A DNA stretch of 64,000 nt from UBA11400 sp964473555 (GCA_964473555.1 CAYYPL010000002.1:62001-126000); one strand, 5' to 3'. Counted from the stretch's first letter, positions 44,102-52,582 are shown. The notes: a model not told the origin generated them from the letters alone. Translations and numbers: made by a program.

Positions 44102-44752
44102 TTATTTGTAATAAGGGCGCACCAATTCCACGAATTCACTTAGGATCATGGCTGTAGCTCCCCAAAGTGGCGTAGCGTGTACTCTCCAAAAAGGGACATT
44201 CATGGTCATGCCTCGAAGTGTCCAGGTTTCATTGATGAGCTTATCGGGATCAAGCAATTCTGCGACAGACACATAAAACGCTTCATCCACTTCACTTGGT
44301 TGCATGAAAAATGGCATGGCTTCGGGCTTCCACGCAACCACGGTATATATGAAATTGTTCGAGTGGGGGACAAAAATCGGGGTAAGCGTTCCCAAAATGT
44401 GATGTGGGGTCAGGGTTACACCCACTTCTTCGTGCATTTCGCGTAGAGCAGCCTGTTCGGGAGTTTCTTCAGCCTCGATTCCACCTCCAGGTAGACTAAG
44501 TTGTCCGGCGTGATTCGGGAGATGTGAACTGCGTTGTGTCAGAATGAATCGAAGCTCCTCAAATGTATCACCGGTCAGACACAAAATCACTGCATTTCGA
44601 CGAGCTGAGTCCGGTATTTCAGGTAAAATTACAGATCCTACACCAGGTGTCAGCGGAACAGGAGCCATTACTCGTTGCGCATCGGTTCCGGGCAGATTCT
44701 CTTGGATCAGTTTTTTGAGTGAATGAATCGTATCGGGAAATAGCAGACTCAT
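44102..44752 (-). CDS. Nudix hydrolase, coenzyme A diphosphatase-like
   Basis: The 216 residues contain the full Nudix box GGGIEAEETPEQAALREMHEEVGV spread (G-x5-E-x7-R-E-x2-E-E-x-G), read in parts GGGIEAEETPEQAAL and REMHEEVGV. Just before it, LTQRSSHLPNHAGQLSLPGG matches the extra motif of CoA diphosphatases (NudL/UPF0035), which cleave CoA to acyl-phosphopantetheine and 3',5'-ADP. The last residues TMNVPFWRVHATPLWGATAMIL fit the same group. The gene overlaps the upstream ferredoxin-like gene by 4 bases (ATGA), forming an operon, and converges on rluF. Confidence 0.9.
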   Translation of the reverse strand: MSLLFPDTIHSLKKLIQENLPGTDAQRVMAPVPLTPGVGSVILPEIPDSARRNAVILCLTGDTFEELRFILTQRSSHLPNHAGQLSLPGGGIEAEETPEQAALREMHEEVGVTLTPHHILGTLTPIFVPHSNNFIYTVVAWKPEAMPFFMQPSEVDEAFYVSVAELLDPDKLINETWTLRGMTMNVPFWRVHATPLWGATAMILSEFVELVRPYYK

Positions 44753-45165
44753 GCCGTAGTTTTAGTCGGGGCGGTCCATTCACCGGACTCGATTTCGGAG
44801 GTGTCGATAAGCCACTGTTCTACGGGTTGTCCACCAATCAAATGCTGCTGAATGATTTGCTCGAGTACTTCAGGCGTACAGGAATGATACCAGACTCCAT
44901 CGGGATACACCACCGCCACCGGACCTCGCATACACACACGCAGGCAGTTGGCACGTGTCCTGAATACACCCTTGTGTCCGTTGAGACCCAGTTCTTCGAG
45001 GCGATCTTTCAGATACACCCAAGCTTCGTTACTGACCTCGGCTTTGCAGCACTTGGGTACTGTGGCATCGGCACACAAAAAGATGTGGCGTTCTACGTTT
45101 GGGATTCCGAGTGTTACTACCTTTTTACGTAAACGAGTGTCTTCTTCGAGTTGAGTGTTTTCCAT
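44749..45165 (-). CDS. Thioredoxin-like [2Fe-2S] ferredoxin
   Basis: A 138-residue soluble protein starting at ATG 45165 (the frame extends 20 codons further without support). RHIFLCADATVPKCCKAE and FRTRANCLRVCMRGPVAVVYPDGVWY carry the four Cys pattern C-x(n)-C ... C-x3-C of thioredoxin-like 2Fe-2S ferredoxins, as in NuoE-like and Shethna-type small proteins. Such proteins transfer electrons or store an iron-sulphur cluster; no partner is evident. It overlaps the Nudix gene at its stop codon, so both are co-translated. Confidence 0.88.
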   Translation of the reverse strand: MENTQLEEDTRLRKKVVTLGIPNVERHIFLCADATVPKCCKAEVSNEAWVYLKDRLEELGLNGHKGVFRTRANCLRVCMRGPVAVVYPDGVWYHSCTPEVLEQIIQQHLIGGQPVEQWLIDTSEIESGEWTAPTKTTA

Positions 45166-45199
45166 GAATGGGATAATGTCTGTAAATGTAATTTTCGGG

Positions 45200-45241
45200 C
45201 GTAAAATAAAAATGTCCGGCCTCAATACCGAGGCCGGACAT
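45200..45241 (-). terminator. Rho-independent terminator of the S46 peptidase gene
   Basis: ATGTCCGGCCTC (45212-45223) pairs perfectly with GAGGCCGGACAT (45230-45241) around 6 bases; on the minus strand the stem is followed by TTTTTATTTTA. Confidence 0.9.
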
Positions 45242-45265
45242 CAAAAATGCAGGAAAATCGCGAGA

Positions 45266-47443
45266 TTAATTAGATCCAGCGGTCAGAATTTCGTTTACCA
45301 GGCGATCTGCGCGATAGACATGACGCAGAGCTTCGATCATGCCACGGGCATCGACGTTGACCGAACGGGCCTGATCCGAGTCCAAAATGAACTCAGAGGA
45401 TCCCATTCCCTGAACGTTACTGTCGAACGCGAGTCCGACGACCTCGAGGTTGCGATTCACCAGCGGAGAACCCGAGTTACCACCGATGATGTCGTTGGTT
45501 GATACGAAGTTCAACGGGGTGGACAGATCCATTGTAATGGATGGTTTTTCCCATCGTGCTGGAAGATCCCACTGTGCATCCTCGTGTGAAAAAGCCCTGT
45601 CATACATTCCATAAAATGTGGTGAAATATGGAGCGACAGTTCCGTTGTATCGGTAGCTTTTCACAACTCCATCAGAAATTCTCAGCGAGAAGGTAGCATC
45701 GGGTGGAAGATCAGTTCCGTAAACCGCGAACCAGGCACGTCCCAGCTGACTGGACAGCTCGCTTTCGGCTTCGCTAAGCTCTGAATAAGCTTGTTGAGCC
45801 TCAAAAACACGATCAGCAAATGCTGCAACCAGTTTGAGGGCTGGATCCTCAGAGTTCAGAATGTCTCCATCCATGACGGTTGGCATGTTTGCAGAAGTAG
45901 CCAAGGCTGACTCACGCACTATGCGTTGAGCAAGAGCTTCCGGAGTTGATCCACCTAGCATCGCCTGAACGATTTCATGATCAGGGCCCAGTATGTCCGC
46001 AAATAGGTTCAGTCGTGTAGTCAACAGGGCAACATCCCACGATGCCGGACGATCCTGAATTGAAATCACTTGATTTTTCAGTGGAGCCAGGTCTTCGGCA
46101 CTCACTCCTTGTGCAAGATAGGTCGCGTAGAGATTGGCATACAGTGCTCGCTGCATTACAGCTGATGAAAGTCGCGATCCAGGCGAAATCGCCAAAGTGG
46201 CATAGTAGTATGGCGAGTAATCGATTTTTTGAACCTGAATGGACTCTATTTCATCGAAAATCGGCAAATAAGTGGCTGAAAGATCGGACTCCTCGGCTAA
46301 TTGGGCTCTGAAACGGCTTTCGTTGTCCACACGGCGTCCCAATAACGCAGGATCACGAAGCGCCTGAACTTGTCCGCCGTAGAATTTCTCCGCGTTTTTA
46401 AGTCCGAAAATGTAATTGCGAATATCCATGGCATCGCCACCGGCAGGATCCTGCTCGTAGTAGGCTTCCAAGCCTTTGATGCCACGTGATAATACCTTGT
46501 GATAATAATGGTCTCCGAATTGTCCGCGGTAGGTCAGCTGTGCAACGGTATTCTGACGGGTTGTGCTACCCGGATTCCCGATCATGAAAACCGCATCTCC
46601 TTCAGATACACCTGTGCGGGTGAATGGGAAGAACTGTTCTGGTGCCAGTGGCTGATCGTTTTCATACACGCGATAGAAAGTCATATCCAGATTGTAACGT
46701 GGATACGTGAAGTTGTCGTCGTCACCGCCGTAATATCCGATCTGAAGCTCGGGAGCCATGACCAGGCGTACGTCGGAGTAACGTTTGAAGAAATATGCAG
46801 AGTATCGTCCGCCGTTGTACAGCGAAACCACCTGAACTACGTGCCCATCTTCGACTTTAGACTGTAACTCAGCCTGAAGATCGGCAATGGCCTGCTGACG
46901 AACTTCAGAGCGTTGCTCCATTGGAGCGGCATCCACTAAAGCAAGAATCTGATCGGTCACGTCACGAATGTCGATCATCTGATCTACGTAGTAATTTTCG
47001 ATTTTGCGCTCATCAGCCAGTGTTTCGGCATAAAAACCGGTATCAAGAAGTGATTCACCTTCACGACTGACCTGAGTGATCTGCTCACGGGCACAGTGGT
47101 GATTGGTCATGACCAGACCTAGCGCTGAGACGAAGGAACCTGAGCAGTTCGGAAGTCGAACCGACGCCATGCGTGCGTGATCAAACCAGCCTTGGTTGGC
47201 ATCGAAATTGTATTCCTCAGTGAAGTATTCTGACGGAGCATATTCGAAGGTCCACATGCGTCCGTTGTCGAAGCGTCCGGCTGGAACCGGCTCGTAGCTT
47301 GGCAATGGACTCGGAGTCTCCATCTGCATTTCGGGAAGTACGATAGGCTCGACTTCCTGTATAATGGGTTGGGTGGTCGAGCAAGCCGATATCAGCACCA
47401 CCAGTGCGAATGACCAGCTAAAAAGCTTAAATGATGATTTCAT
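45266..47443 (-). CDS. S46 family dipeptidyl-peptidase (DPP7/DPP11-like) lipoprotein
   Basis: From ATG 47443 the protein has 725 residues and a lipoprotein signal peptide with lipobox LISAC. The S46 catalytic triad is visible: His in GLVMTNHHCA, Asp in the GGDDDNFTYPRYNLD region, and Ser in GGNSGSPLVN near the C-terminus. FSWSxALVV-type signal, then GRMWTFEYAPSEYF is the usual opening of mature DPP7/DPP11. These serine enzymes remove dipeptides from oligopeptides in the periplasm. Specificity (hydrophobic or acidic P1) cannot be settled by eye. It ends at its own terminator; the S9 peptidase gene upstream on the same strand is separated by about 140 bases. Confidence 0.93.
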   Translation of the reverse strand: MKSSFKLFSWSFALVVLISACSTTQPIIQEVEPIVLPEMQMETPSPLPSYEPVPAGRFDNGRMWTFEYAPSEYFTEEYNFDANQGWFDHARMASVRLPNCSGSFVSALGLVMTNHHCAREQITQVSREGESLLDTGFYAETLADERKIENYYVDQMIDIRDVTDQILALVDAAPMEQRSEVRQQAIADLQAELQSKVEDGHVVQVVSLYNGGRYSAYFFKRYSDVRLVMAPELQIGYYGGDDDNFTYPRYNLDMTFYRVYENDQPLAPEQFFPFTRTGVSEGDAVFMIGNPGSTTRQNTVAQLTYRGQFGDHYYHKVLSRGIKGLEAYYEQDPAGGDAMDIRNYIFGLKNAEKFYGGQVQALRDPALLGRRVDNESRFRAQLAEESDLSATYLPIFDEIESIQVQKIDYSPYYYATLAISPGSRLSSAVMQRALYANLYATYLAQGVSAEDLAPLKNQVISIQDRPASWDVALLTTRLNLFADILGPDHEIVQAMLGGSTPEALAQRIVRESALATSANMPTVMDGDILNSEDPALKLVAAFADRVFEAQQAYSELSEAESELSSQLGRAWFAVYGTDLPPDATFSLRISDGVVKSYRYNGTVAPYFTTFYGMYDRAFSHEDAQWDLPARWEKPSITMDLSTPLNFVSTNDIIGGNSGSPLVNRNLEVVGLAFDSNVQGMGSSEFILDSDQARSVNVDARGMIEALRHVYRADRLVNEILTAGSN

Positions 47444-47579
47444 ATCAAATGGTATTGGGTCTGATACCAAATTCAGTCTAGAACCTGGTATTTAGGTTGT
47501 TTCTTAGGTGAAAATAGATATTTTTAGTCGATTTTGAAGCAATATTGGCTTAAATACCAGCAAAATCTTGAATTATGGA

Positions 47580-49613
47580 TTAATCTTTGAGCCATTGATC
47601 CAGCCATCCGAAGAACTCCCTATGCCAGAGCAGCGAGTTTTGGGGAGTCAGAATCCAGTGGTTTTCACCCGGGAAGAGCACCATCTTGCTTGGGATTCCC
47701 ATGCGCTGAGCCGTGGTGAATGCCTGGAAGCTTTGTCCAACAGGAACACGATAATCACGTTCACCGTGGATCATCATAATAGGAGTATCCCAGTTTTGTA
47801 CAAAAAGGTGTGGCGAATGCAGATCGTAACTGGACGGACGCGGACTGTCGAACCAGGCACCATCCATATCAAAATTGATGAAAAACATCTCTTCCGTCTC
47901 GCCATACATGCTCTCAAGGTGGAAGATTCCAGCGTGAGAAATAAACGTTTTGAAACGCTTCTCGTGGTTTCCGGCCAGCCAGAACACGGTGTATCCACCG
48001 AAACTTGCTCCAACCGCTCCCATTCGGGATTCATCCGCCCAGGGCTCGGCCGACACATTGTCGATCGCCGCGAGCATGTCCTTCATGGCTTGTCCACCCC
48101 AGTCGCCACTGATCTGAAGATTCCATTCCTGTCCGAAGGAGGGGAGTCCGCGACGGTTTGGCGCCACGACGACATATCCTTGTGCGGCTATAACCTGGAA
48201 GTTCCATCTGTAGCTGAAAAATTGAGAGACAGTACCCTGTGGACCGCCTTGTGCGTACAGTAATGTAGGATACTTCTTGTTTGGATCGAAATTCGGAGGC
48301 AGAATCACCCACACTTTCATTCGCTTGCCATCGGTGGTTTCGACCCAGCGGGAAGTCACTTCACCAAGGGTCAGCTCAGAGAGGTGTTCTTTGTTGAATT
48401 CAGTAAACGCCGAAGCTTCGCCATTGGACACATCCACTTTGAACAGCTCAGAGGGTGCAGACATTGACATCCGCGAAGCGATGATTACGGGTTGTTGAGC
48501 TGTTCCGGCAAGTGCGATTCCAGTATAATCGTGAACTCCGGAAGTCAACGCGTAGATATTCGGATCAGCGCGACGAGTACGCGAATCATAGTAATAAATC
48601 TGGACGGTTGCCTCTTTTCCGCTTTGGAAATAGATGCGACTTCCATCGGCACTCCACACGTGTCCGTTGACATTCTGATCGAAGCCGGTGCTGAGTTCTC
48701 GCACGTTACCAGAAGCCATGTCCATCAGCATCAGACGATAGCGGTCGGCTTCGTATCCAGGAGTCTCCATGCTGAGCCATGCCAGGCGGGATCCATCCGG
48801 AGAAAAAGCGGGATAGAAATCATAACCGGGATTCGATTCGGTTAGGTTACGGGTTTCCCCGGTTGCCAGTGTATACTGATACAAATCTGAATTGGTGGAA
48901 AATGCAGCTTCCGCGCCGGTCAGTTTTTTGGATGTATAAACTAGTGAGCCAGAGTCTGGACTCCAGGTAATCTGAGCGGCTCCACCGAACGGTTTCAGCG
49001 GAGTGTCGTACGGTTCGCCGGCCATTAGGTCAATCGGATCTCCGGTTAAAGCACCATCTGAATAAGGAGCATAAAACAGGTGGCTGTAGGTTCCGTTGTG
49101 AAAGGTGTCCCAATGACGATACATGAGTCCATCAATCAATCGGGCATTGGCTTTGTCCAGATCCGGATATTTGTCAGTAGCCAATTCATCGAGTTTTACC
49201 GTGCGCGTAAATGCCAGAAATGTCCCATTTGGAGCGTAGCTCACGTTACTGATCGGGAAGTCGAACGAAGTCACCTGAGAAGCGTTTTGTCCGTCTGGAT
49301 CCATTTCCCAGAGCTGTCCGCCGCGCATGAATCCGATCTTTTTGCCATCCGGACGCCACATTGGGCTGGAACCAGTGCCGAGCGCCACAGGAGTGGTGCT
49401 GTTAATGGCTTGAATGTAAATGGTTGTTGTTCCTCCATTTGAAGCGGCATCAATATCGGACACGGTATACACGACGTGTTGTCCGTCGGGAGAGGCAACC
49501 GGAGCTCCAACACGCTCGAGTTCGAGCATTTTCTCTGGAGTAAGCACATTTTGAGCCACGATTGGGGCGGAAATCCACACCATAATCAGGCTTAGCATCA
49601 ACATACGTCTCAT
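47580..49613 (-). CDS. S9 family prolyl-oligopeptidase-type exopeptidase
   Basis: The 677-residue protein has a signal peptide (MLMLSLIMVWISAPIVAQ), an N-terminal WD40-like propeller (SPDGQHVVYTVSD; WRPDGKKIGFMR; FSPDGSRLAWLS) and a C-terminal alpha/beta-hydrolase domain from about residue 400. The catalytic residues are Ser in VGASFGGY, Asp in HGERDYRVP and His in FPGENHWI. It resembles Bacteroidota dipeptidyl/acylaminoacyl peptidases (for example DPP5). With S46, M28 and M3 enzymes close by it points to growth on peptides. Its upstream region carries a pyrimidine-rich array on the sense strand, about 85 bases before the ATG. Confidence 0.93.
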   Translation of the reverse strand: MRRMLMLSLIMVWISAPIVAQNVLTPEKMLELERVGAPVASPDGQHVVYTVSDIDAASNGGTTTIYIQAINSTTPVALGTGSSPMWRPDGKKIGFMRGGQLWEMDPDGQNASQVTSFDFPISNVSYAPNGTFLAFTRTVKLDELATDKYPDLDKANARLIDGLMYRHWDTFHNGTYSHLFYAPYSDGALTGDPIDLMAGEPYDTPLKPFGGAAQITWSPDSGSLVYTSKKLTGAEAAFSTNSDLYQYTLATGETRNLTESNPGYDFYPAFSPDGSRLAWLSMETPGYEADRYRLMLMDMASGNVRELSTGFDQNVNGHVWSADGSRIYFQSGKEATVQIYYYDSRTRRADPNIYALTSGVHDYTGIALAGTAQQPVIIASRMSMSAPSELFKVDVSNGEASAFTEFNKEHLSELTLGEVTSRWVETTDGKRMKVWVILPPNFDPNKKYPTLLYAQGGPQGTVSQFFSYRWNFQVIAAQGYVVVAPNRRGLPSFGQEWNLQISGDWGGQAMKDMLAAIDNVSAEPWADESRMGAVGASFGGYTVFWLAGNHEKRFKTFISHAGIFHLESMYGETEEMFFINFDMDGAWFDSPRPSSYDLHSPHLFVQNWDTPIMMIHGERDYRVPVGQSFQAFTTAQRMGIPSKMVLFPGENHWILTPQNSLLWHREFFGWLDQWLKD

Positions 49614-49698
49614 AAGTAGTCTGTTTGAGTTGAGGTAAGATGTAAATAACGTAGCAATGTACCGTTTATTAAATCAGACTACAAAAGCTTATTTGTTT

Positions 49699-49764
49699 GG
49701 GGAGTGGGGAGTGGGGAGTGGGTAGTAGGAAGTAGGAAGTAGGAAGTAGGTAGTAGGAAGTGGG
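49699..49764. repeat. GGGGAGT/AGGTAGT array, left arm
   Basis: Purine-rich on the plus strand (pyrimidine-rich for the minus-strand S9 gene downstream of it). Pairs with the opposite array at 49871-49957. Confidence 0.9.
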
Positions 49765-49870
49765 CGAGCTGAAGCGAGCGCACGAAGTACAGGAAGGGCA
49801 GAAGGTGCAGTTTAAAACTGAAGATGCGGACCAATATAAGGGGGGCAGGCGATATAGTTTAGGTCATAAT

Positions 49871-49957
49871 CCACTTCCTACTACCCACTTCCTACTACCC
49901 ACTACCCACTACCCACTCCCCACTACCCACTTCCTACTACCCAATTCCTACTACCCA
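49871..49957. repeat. CCCACTA/CTTCCTA array, right arm
   Basis: Reverse complement of the left arm. It touches the acr3 stop codon; on the acr3 sense strand it reads GGGTAGTAGG and has four or more GGG runs. Confidence 0.9.
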
Positions 49958-49958
49958 A

Positions 49959-50984
49959 TTAATAATATTTTTCCTTCAACCAGAACGACACCCGAACCAG
50001 TAGAATCAGTGCCGGGACTTCGACCAACGGACCCACAACCCCGGCGAAGGCTTGTCCGGAGCTGAGTCCGAAGACGGCAATAGCAACAGCTATGGCCAGT
50101 TCGAAGTTGTTACCGGCGGCAGTGAATGAAATCGCGGCGTTTTTGTCGTACTCGGCGCCCATAGCTCGGCTCACGAAGAATCCGATGAGGAACATCAACG
50201 CGAAGTAGACCAGTAACGGAATCGCGATGCGAACGACATCCATCGGAATCTGCACAATTAGCTCACCTTTGAGGGAGAACATAACCAAAATGGTGAACAA
50301 CAGTGCGATCAGGGTTATTGGAGAAATTGCCGGAATGAAGTTGTTTTTGTACCAGTCTTCTCCCTTTGCGCGGACCAGAATCAAGCGGGAAAGGAATCCG
50401 GCCAGGAACGGGACCCCCAGATAAATCGCTACACTTTCTGCGATAGTAGCGATGGAAATGTCGACAATGGCACCATCAAATCCGAAGTAGGGTGGCAGCA
50501 CCGTGATGAATATCCATGCATAAAAGCTGTACGCAAAGACTTGAAATACACTGTTCAGTGCAACTAATCCGGCGCCGTACTCACTGCTTCCTTCTGCAAG
50601 GTCATTCCAGACCAGAACCATGGCAATGCACCTAGCGAGACCAATCAAGATGAGTCCGACCATGTACTCGGGATAATCTTGCAGAAAGGTCAGCGCCAGG
50701 GCAAACATGAGTACCGGACCAATGATCCAGTTCAAAACCAAGGAAATACTCAGAATCTTCACATTCTGAAAGACCTTGGGAAGCAGGGCATAATTTACCT
50801 TCGCCAGCGGTGGATACATCATAAGGATCAGTCCGATGGCAATGGGAATGTTGGTCGTGCCTACATTGAACTGATTGATGATATCGGGAGTGGATGGTAG
50901 GAAGTGTCCGATGGCTACTCCGATGATCATCGCCAGGAAGATCCACAAAGTGAGGTATTGGTCGAGAAAGCTGAGTTTTTTCAT
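49959..50984 (-). CDS. acr3: Arsenite efflux transporter ACR3
   Basis: From ATG 50984 the protein has 341 residues and about ten membrane helices. It matches the ACR3 family of the BART superfamily: YPPLAKVNYALL, NWIIGPVLMFALA, GLARCIAMVLVWNDLA with the conserved Cys needed for arsenite transport, AIYLGVPFLAGF, and AAGNNFELAIAVAIAVFG near the end. It exports arsenite across the inner membrane. A longer frame reaches 51236 but crosses repeat DNA. It is the last gene of the arsR operon and is bounded on both sides by pyrimidine/purine arrays in opposite orientation. Confidence 0.95.
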   Translation of the reverse strand: MKKLSFLDQYLTLWIFLAMIIGVAIGHFLPSTPDIINQFNVGTTNIPIAIGLILMMYPPLAKVNYALLPKVFQNVKILSISLVLNWIIGPVLMFALALTFLQDYPEYMVGLILIGLARCIAMVLVWNDLAEGSSEYGAGLVALNSVFQVFAYSFYAWIFITVLPPYFGFDGAIVDISIATIAESVAIYLGVPFLAGFLSRLILVRAKGEDWYKNNFIPAISPITLIALLFTILVMFSLKGELIVQIPMDVVRIAIPLLVYFALMFLIGFFVSRAMGAEYDKNAAISFTAAGNNFELAIAVAIAVFGLSSGQAFAGVVGPLVEVPALILLVRVSFWLKEKYY

Positions 50985-50988
50985 TGTT

Positions 50989-51053
50989 GGGTAGTGGTGA
51001 GTAGGAAGTGGGAAGTAGAGGCGCCCGGAGGTCAGAAGGTGCAGAGAGTGCAG
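50989..51053. repeat. Leader arrays 5' of acr3
   Basis: GGGTAGTGG/GTAGGAAGT units at 50989-51018 and GGTCAGAAGGTGCAGAGAG at about 51029-51053. On the acr3 sense strand both are pyrimidine-rich; the complement-like purine block CAGAAGGGTCAGGAAGGGCAG lies just before, so the space can fold. Confidence 0.8.
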
Positions 51054-51121
51054 TGTTGGAAAATCTACTAAACTGCCCTTCCTGACCCTTCTGGACTTTG
51101 TGCACTCACGTTTCGTTAGAG

Positions 51122-51598
51122 TTAGCAACATCCAGATCCGGGTGTGCAGGCATTGCCTGCGCCGACCATCTGAAGTTCGGCCAGTTTGACTTTTTTCTTG
51201 GGTTGTGGAACACCACAGTTGTCCTTGGCCAGGCAATCGGTTTGTTTGGTTGTCAGTACAAAATGGCTACCGTTGTACGAAAGACCGAACTTCTCGATGG
51301 TTTTTCCTTGATATTCGACTTCGATTTCGAGGTCGCCAATGCCAAGTTTGTTCTGTGAGAGTTCGATGATATTGACCAGTTTTTCCGGGTGGAGGCGATG
51401 GTCGTAATCGACCGAGTCCCAAAGTTGGAAGTTCACGACTTCTTCGTGACGGACGGTTCCACCACAATCGATAAAATGCTTGGTCACTTTACCCACTTCG
51501 GTCACGTGGAAATGGCTGGGTACAAGCTCACCAGTAGGAAGTTCGAACGCAATCGTACTTGATTGATTCAGGATGGATTTGATTTCGGAGAGTATCAT
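51122..51598 (-). CDS. DUF6428-like protein of the arsenic operon
   Basis: From ATG 51598 the product has 158 residues. It is a soluble alpha/beta protein with SHFHVTEVGKVTKHFIDCGG, LWDSVDYDHRLHPEKL and a C-terminal Cys-rich end GNACTPGSGCC. I recall similar DUF6428 proteins in arsenic gene clusters of Bacteroidota; their action is unknown. The Cys-rich end resembles the end of the ArsR encoded upstream (CCGPSCC), which hints at thiol binding of arsenite, an inference. Position: 138 bases before acr3 and about 150 bases after arsR, with repeat DNA in both spaces. Confidence 0.82.
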   Translation of the reverse strand: MILSEIKSILNQSSTIAFELPTGELVPSHFHVTEVGKVTKHFIDCGGTVRHEEVVNFQLWDSVDYDHRLHPEKLVNIIELSQNKLGIGDLEIEVEYQGKTIEKFGLSYNGSHFVLTTKQTDCLAKDNCGVPQPKKKVKLAELQMVGAGNACTPGSGCC

Positions 51599-51602
51599 AG
51601 TT

Positions 51603-51670
51603 AGGTAGTGGTTAGTAGGAAGTTGGAAGTAGGTACGCACAGAGGTCATAAGGGGCAGAGAGTGCAGTGT
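51603..51670. repeat. Leader arrays 5' of the DUF6428 gene
   Basis: GGTAGTGGTTAGTAGGAAGT at 51604-51623 and following units, then AGAGGTCATAAGGGGCAGAG at 51642-51661. Same order and wording as before acr3; pyrimidine-rich on the gene's sense strand and ending 4 bases before the ATG. Confidence 0.8.
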
Positions 51671-51721
51671 TCAATTGGGATTCCGCAGCTGTACGGTGCA
51701 CTATCTGAACTTCGTGCGCTT

Positions 51722-51760
51722 CTGCTGTTAGCGACTGCGTTCCGCAGACGCTAACAGCAG
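51722..51760 (-). other. Long hairpin at the arsR stop codon
   Basis: CTGCTGTTAGCG, A, CTGCG (51722-51739) pairs with CGCAG, A, CGCTAACAGCAG (51743-51760): 17 pairs, one A-A mismatch, 3-base loop. The arsR TAG stop lies inside the right arm. No T-run follows on the minus strand, so it may stabilise or cut the mRNA end instead of ending transcription. Confidence 0.85.
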
Positions 51761-52086
51761 GAAGGTCCACAACATGAGTTTATTTGTTCGAACAGAGCCG
51801 TGAAATCGGCATGGATCTGATTCCAGCGCTCCGGATAAATACAGTAGTTGATTCGGGTACCTTCGATCGAACCCTGAATGATTCCGATGTCCTTGAGCTC
51901 GCGCAGGTGCTGAGAAATCGTCGCCTGAGCGAGTCCAAGTTCGTTGACCAAGTCACTGTTGATACAGGCGTTGGTCTGGACCAGATATTGCAAAATCGCA
52001 ACACGCGCGGGATGAGCAAATGCTTTGGCCGCCAACGCGATCGTGTTTTGCTCGTCGGTGAATAAATCGGTTCGTGTAACACCCAT
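51751..52086 (-). CDS. arsR: ArsR-family arsenite-responsive repressor
   Basis: The 111-residue winged-helix protein has the ArsR/SmtB fold: ALAAKAFAHPARVAILQYLV, then the helix-turn-helix LVNELGLAQATISQHLRELKDIGI and the wing IQGSIEGTRINYCIY. The C-terminus is NSCCGPSCC (Cys at 105, 106, 110, 111), suggesting an arsenite site at the end of the protein, as in ArsR types with C-terminal Cys groups, and not in the recognition helix. It should repress its own operon (DUF6428 and acr3 downstream) and release DNA on binding As(III). A dyad overlapping a TATAAT box lies about 110 bases upstream. Confidence 0.93.
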   Translation of the reverse strand: MGVTRTDLFTDEQNTIALAAKAFAHPARVAILQYLVQTNACINSDLVNELGLAQATISQHLRELKDIGIIQGSIEGTRINYCIYPERWNQIHADFTALFEQINSCCGPSCC

Positions 52087-52197
52087 TATGGGCCTCTTTT
52101 AGTTTAATTCGTTGAATTCTTTCAAATCATTCAGTGCATTTCCGCAACAAACTAACAGGCATTATCGCATCGTATTGCGGTTATACATACTTGAATT

Positions 52198-52217
52198 ATT
52201 ATAACATCGCAATGTTA
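52198..52217 (-). promoter_or_regulatory. Putative arsR promoter -10 box with overlapping operator
   Basis: TAACAT-CGCA-ATGTTA at 52202-52217 is a 6+6 inverted repeat. On the minus strand its end merges with TATAAT (52203-52198). A repressor on this dyad would cover the space between -35 and -10. No good -35 is seen at 17 bases. The site is 112 bases before the arsR ATG. Confidence 0.55.
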
Positions 52218-52293
52218 CGATGAACTACAACTAAATACAATACCTTATTTCAAGTGCCCATTAGATCTAAAGCATCAAGCCAGGTAATTAATT

Positions 52294-52345
52294 AGGGAGG
52301 AGGGAGGAGAGACGAGAGAGGAGAGAGGAGAGAGGAGGGATGAGG
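52294..52345. repeat. GAGGAGAGA/GGAGGGATGAGG purine array
   Basis: Fifty-two bases made up almost wholly of G and A on the plus strand; C/T-rich on the strand of arsR, which lies downstream of it. Confidence 0.85.
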
Positions 52346-52520
52346 AAAAGTAGGTTTCTAACGCACAGAGTGCAGAATGGGAGGAAATACACAAGTACCT
52401 TTAGGTTCGCGGTCTACTGACGTACATCATGAGGCGCAGCCGAGTGAAAGTGTAGGAAGTTCAGTAAGTGCAGTTTTTACGTGCACTATCTGCACTTTGG
52501 GCGCTTCGTGCGCTACAAAC

Positions 52521-52555
52521 AAAAAGGGACGAGCGAATCTCTCATCACTCGTCCC
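52521..52555 (-). terminator. Rho-independent terminator of the M28 peptidase gene
   Basis: GGGACGAG (52526-52533) and CTCGTCCC (52548-52555) form an 8-bp stem with 14 bases between; on the minus strand it is followed by TTTTTGTTTG. The stem is built from the GAGGGACGAG repeat wording found elsewhere. Confidence 0.75.
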
Positions 52556-52582
52556 TCATCTCTAATTTGTGTACTTAAAAAC

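Larger units (their letters stand above)
49614..49958. other. Intergenic space between S9 peptidase and acr3
   Basis: Two opposite heptamer arrays (49699-49764 and 49871-49957) enclose about 105 bases containing AGCGCACGAAGTACAGGAAG and GGGCAGAAGGTGCAG, motifs repeated in other spaces of the window. No gene is supported here. Confidence 0.7.
52218..52582. other. Intergenic space between arsR and the M28 peptidase
   Basis: It holds the purine array at 52294-52345, motifs GTGCAGAATGGGAGG, AGTTCAGTAAGTGCAG and GTGCACTATCTGCAC, GCTTCGTGCGCT, and the terminator at 52521-52555. No gene is supported in it. Confidence 0.6.

Noticed and set aside
47568..48263. 231-codon plus-strand frame
   Set aside because: Antisense to the S9 peptidase hydrolase domain, no recognisable motif; long antisense frames are common opposite such genes.
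50985..51236. N-terminal extension of ACR3 by 84 codons
   Set aside because: It is coded by intergenic repeat DNA and antisense of the DUF6428 gene end; ACR3 proteins start at MKKLSFLDQYL-like sequence.
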